Source: a virus. Taken from it: a stretch of DNA of 34,561 nucleotides. Shown piece after piece: positions 34,091-34,561 of this stretch. The notes under the pieces are model-generated. The model searched no databases. It was not told the DNA's origin and worked only from the letters and a program-made list of their open reading frames with translations. The stretch lies in IMG/VR virus record IMGVR_UViG_3300034683_000622, positions 1 to 34,561 of that record. One strand, written 5' to 3'. Within the stretch, counting starts at the first letter, position 1. The number at the start of each line of letters is the position of its first letter. The position numbers and the translations under genes are program-made.

Positions 34091-34561
34091 ATGAGAATAG
34101 GAAGAAATGATCCTTGTCCATGTGGTAGCGGCAAAAAATATAAAAAATGTTGTCTTGGAAAAGCTGATGATGTTTACTATTCTAATCCACTTAATCTTCT
34201 AGAAACCTATAAAAAAGTGCGAAAAGAATCGAGAATTAAAAGATGTCTACATCCTAAATCAGACGAATGCTCTGAAAAAATAATCGGGGCACATTCAATC
34301 CAAAACAATAAAATAATCAAGCGTTTATCTTCTAATGGTATAGTGTATATGCCTTGTCCAAAATCGGACAATCCATTTGCGCCAATGACTGTGTACGGTA
34401 GAAAAGAAGCAACTGTTTTTACAGGATTTTGTGGATATCACGATAAGACGGTATTTCAACCTATCGAGGATGGAATGTTTGACAAAAGCATACAGCATAT
34501 TTTCCTTTATACATATAGATGTTTTGCCATTGAATATCATAAAAAGATAATTCTTAAATAA
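34091..34561 (+). CDS. SEC-C motif protein with HNH-like zinc region (possibly shortened)
   Basis: A 156-residue protein. Residues 1-23 hold a complete SEC-C zinc motif ([19 protein letters not shown]), a short module found at the end of SecA and in many nucleic-acid or nuclease-associated proteins. Residues about 53-156 contain Cys and His pairs arranged as in HNH/treble-clef-type domains (CLHPKSDEC, then GAHSIQNN, then [17 protein letters not shown]). Relatives I recall with this combination are often considerably longer, so the TAA at the last base of the window may be premature. The stop is inside the window; I cannot see what follows. ATG 34091 follows GAAGGTGA, 108 bases after the previous gene. 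Confidence 0.55.
   Translation: MRIGRNDPCPCGSGKKYKKCCLGKADDVYYSNPLNLLETYKKVRKESRIKRCLHPKSDECSEKIIGAHSIQNNKIIKRLSSNGIVYMPCPKSDNPFAPMTVYGRKEATVFTGFCGYHDKTVFQPIEDGMFDKSIQHIFLYTYRCFAIEYHKKIILK

Noticed and set aside
1-34561. tRNA, rRNA or CRISPR features
   Set aside because: I found no cloverleaf-like, ribosomal or repeat-spacer pattern on either strand by eye.

Overview
The window is AT-rich, low-GC Bacillota DNA with strong AGGAGG-type ribosome binding sites and tightly packed, often overlapping genes, all on the plus strand. Gene content and order match the Tn1549 / Clostridioides difficile CTn family of integrative conjugative elements (ICEs). The very low GC content and the protein sequences suggest an anaerobic Gram-positive coccus or relative (Peptoniphilus/Anaerococcus/Finegoldia-like). 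That host assignment is inference; no chromosomal marker is present.

Region 1 (1 to about 25,330) is the conjugation module of the ICE. In order it holds a PcfB/DUF3801 protein, a BRO-type antirepressor-like protein, the VirD4 coupling ATPase, a small unknown gene, a decayed second virD4, a 4-fold-beta-flower-like protein, a leader region with two terminators, an SSB-like OB-fold protein, Maff2, VirB6/TrbL, a small membrane/coiled-coil protein, PrgI, VirB4, a CD1108-type NlpC/P60 cell-wall hydrolase, a DUF4315 protein, a secreted coiled-coil protein, a CD1107/DUF4366 membrane protein, topoisomerase III, a cytosine methyltransferase broken by one in-frame stop, a 2546-residue methylase/SNF2-helicase polyprotein, and a second SSB-like protein. 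VirD4, VirB4, VirB6, PrgI and Maff2 would form the mating channel. The NlpC/P60 protein would open the wall, and the topoisomerase, helicase and SSB proteins would process the DNA. No relaxase or ICE integrase lies inside the window.

Region 2 (about 25,330 to 31,952) begins abruptly inside the first 20 codons of an Xre-type ICE regulator. Base composition shifts upward here. The segment looks like the right end of a prophage: a 5'-truncated tail/host-recognition protein with a GH18-like end, a holin, an N-acetylmuramoyl-L-alanine amidase, a SHOCT-like small protein, and three consecutive serine-recombinase-family genes (large, catalytic-domain-less, large).

Region 3 (about 32,000 to 34,561) is a four-gene accessory cluster behind its own promoter, which carries a perfect inverted repeat. 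It encodes a putative ribbon-helix-helix DNA-binding protein, a C-terminally anchored membrane protein, a 272-residue protein of unknown function, and an SEC-C zinc-motif protein. I cannot assign a function; a defence or toxin-type cargo is one possibility.

The most notable observations are: (i) a 144-codon gene with its own strong ribosome binding site, overprinted in the +1 frame inside the disordered linker of the giant helicase gene and resembling TnpV; (ii) a shared C-terminal tail on the giant helicase and the adjacent SSB protein, with a related motif near the end of PcfB; (iii) the decayed second virD4; (iv) the ICE/prophage junction; (v) the uncharacterised cluster at the right end with its operator.
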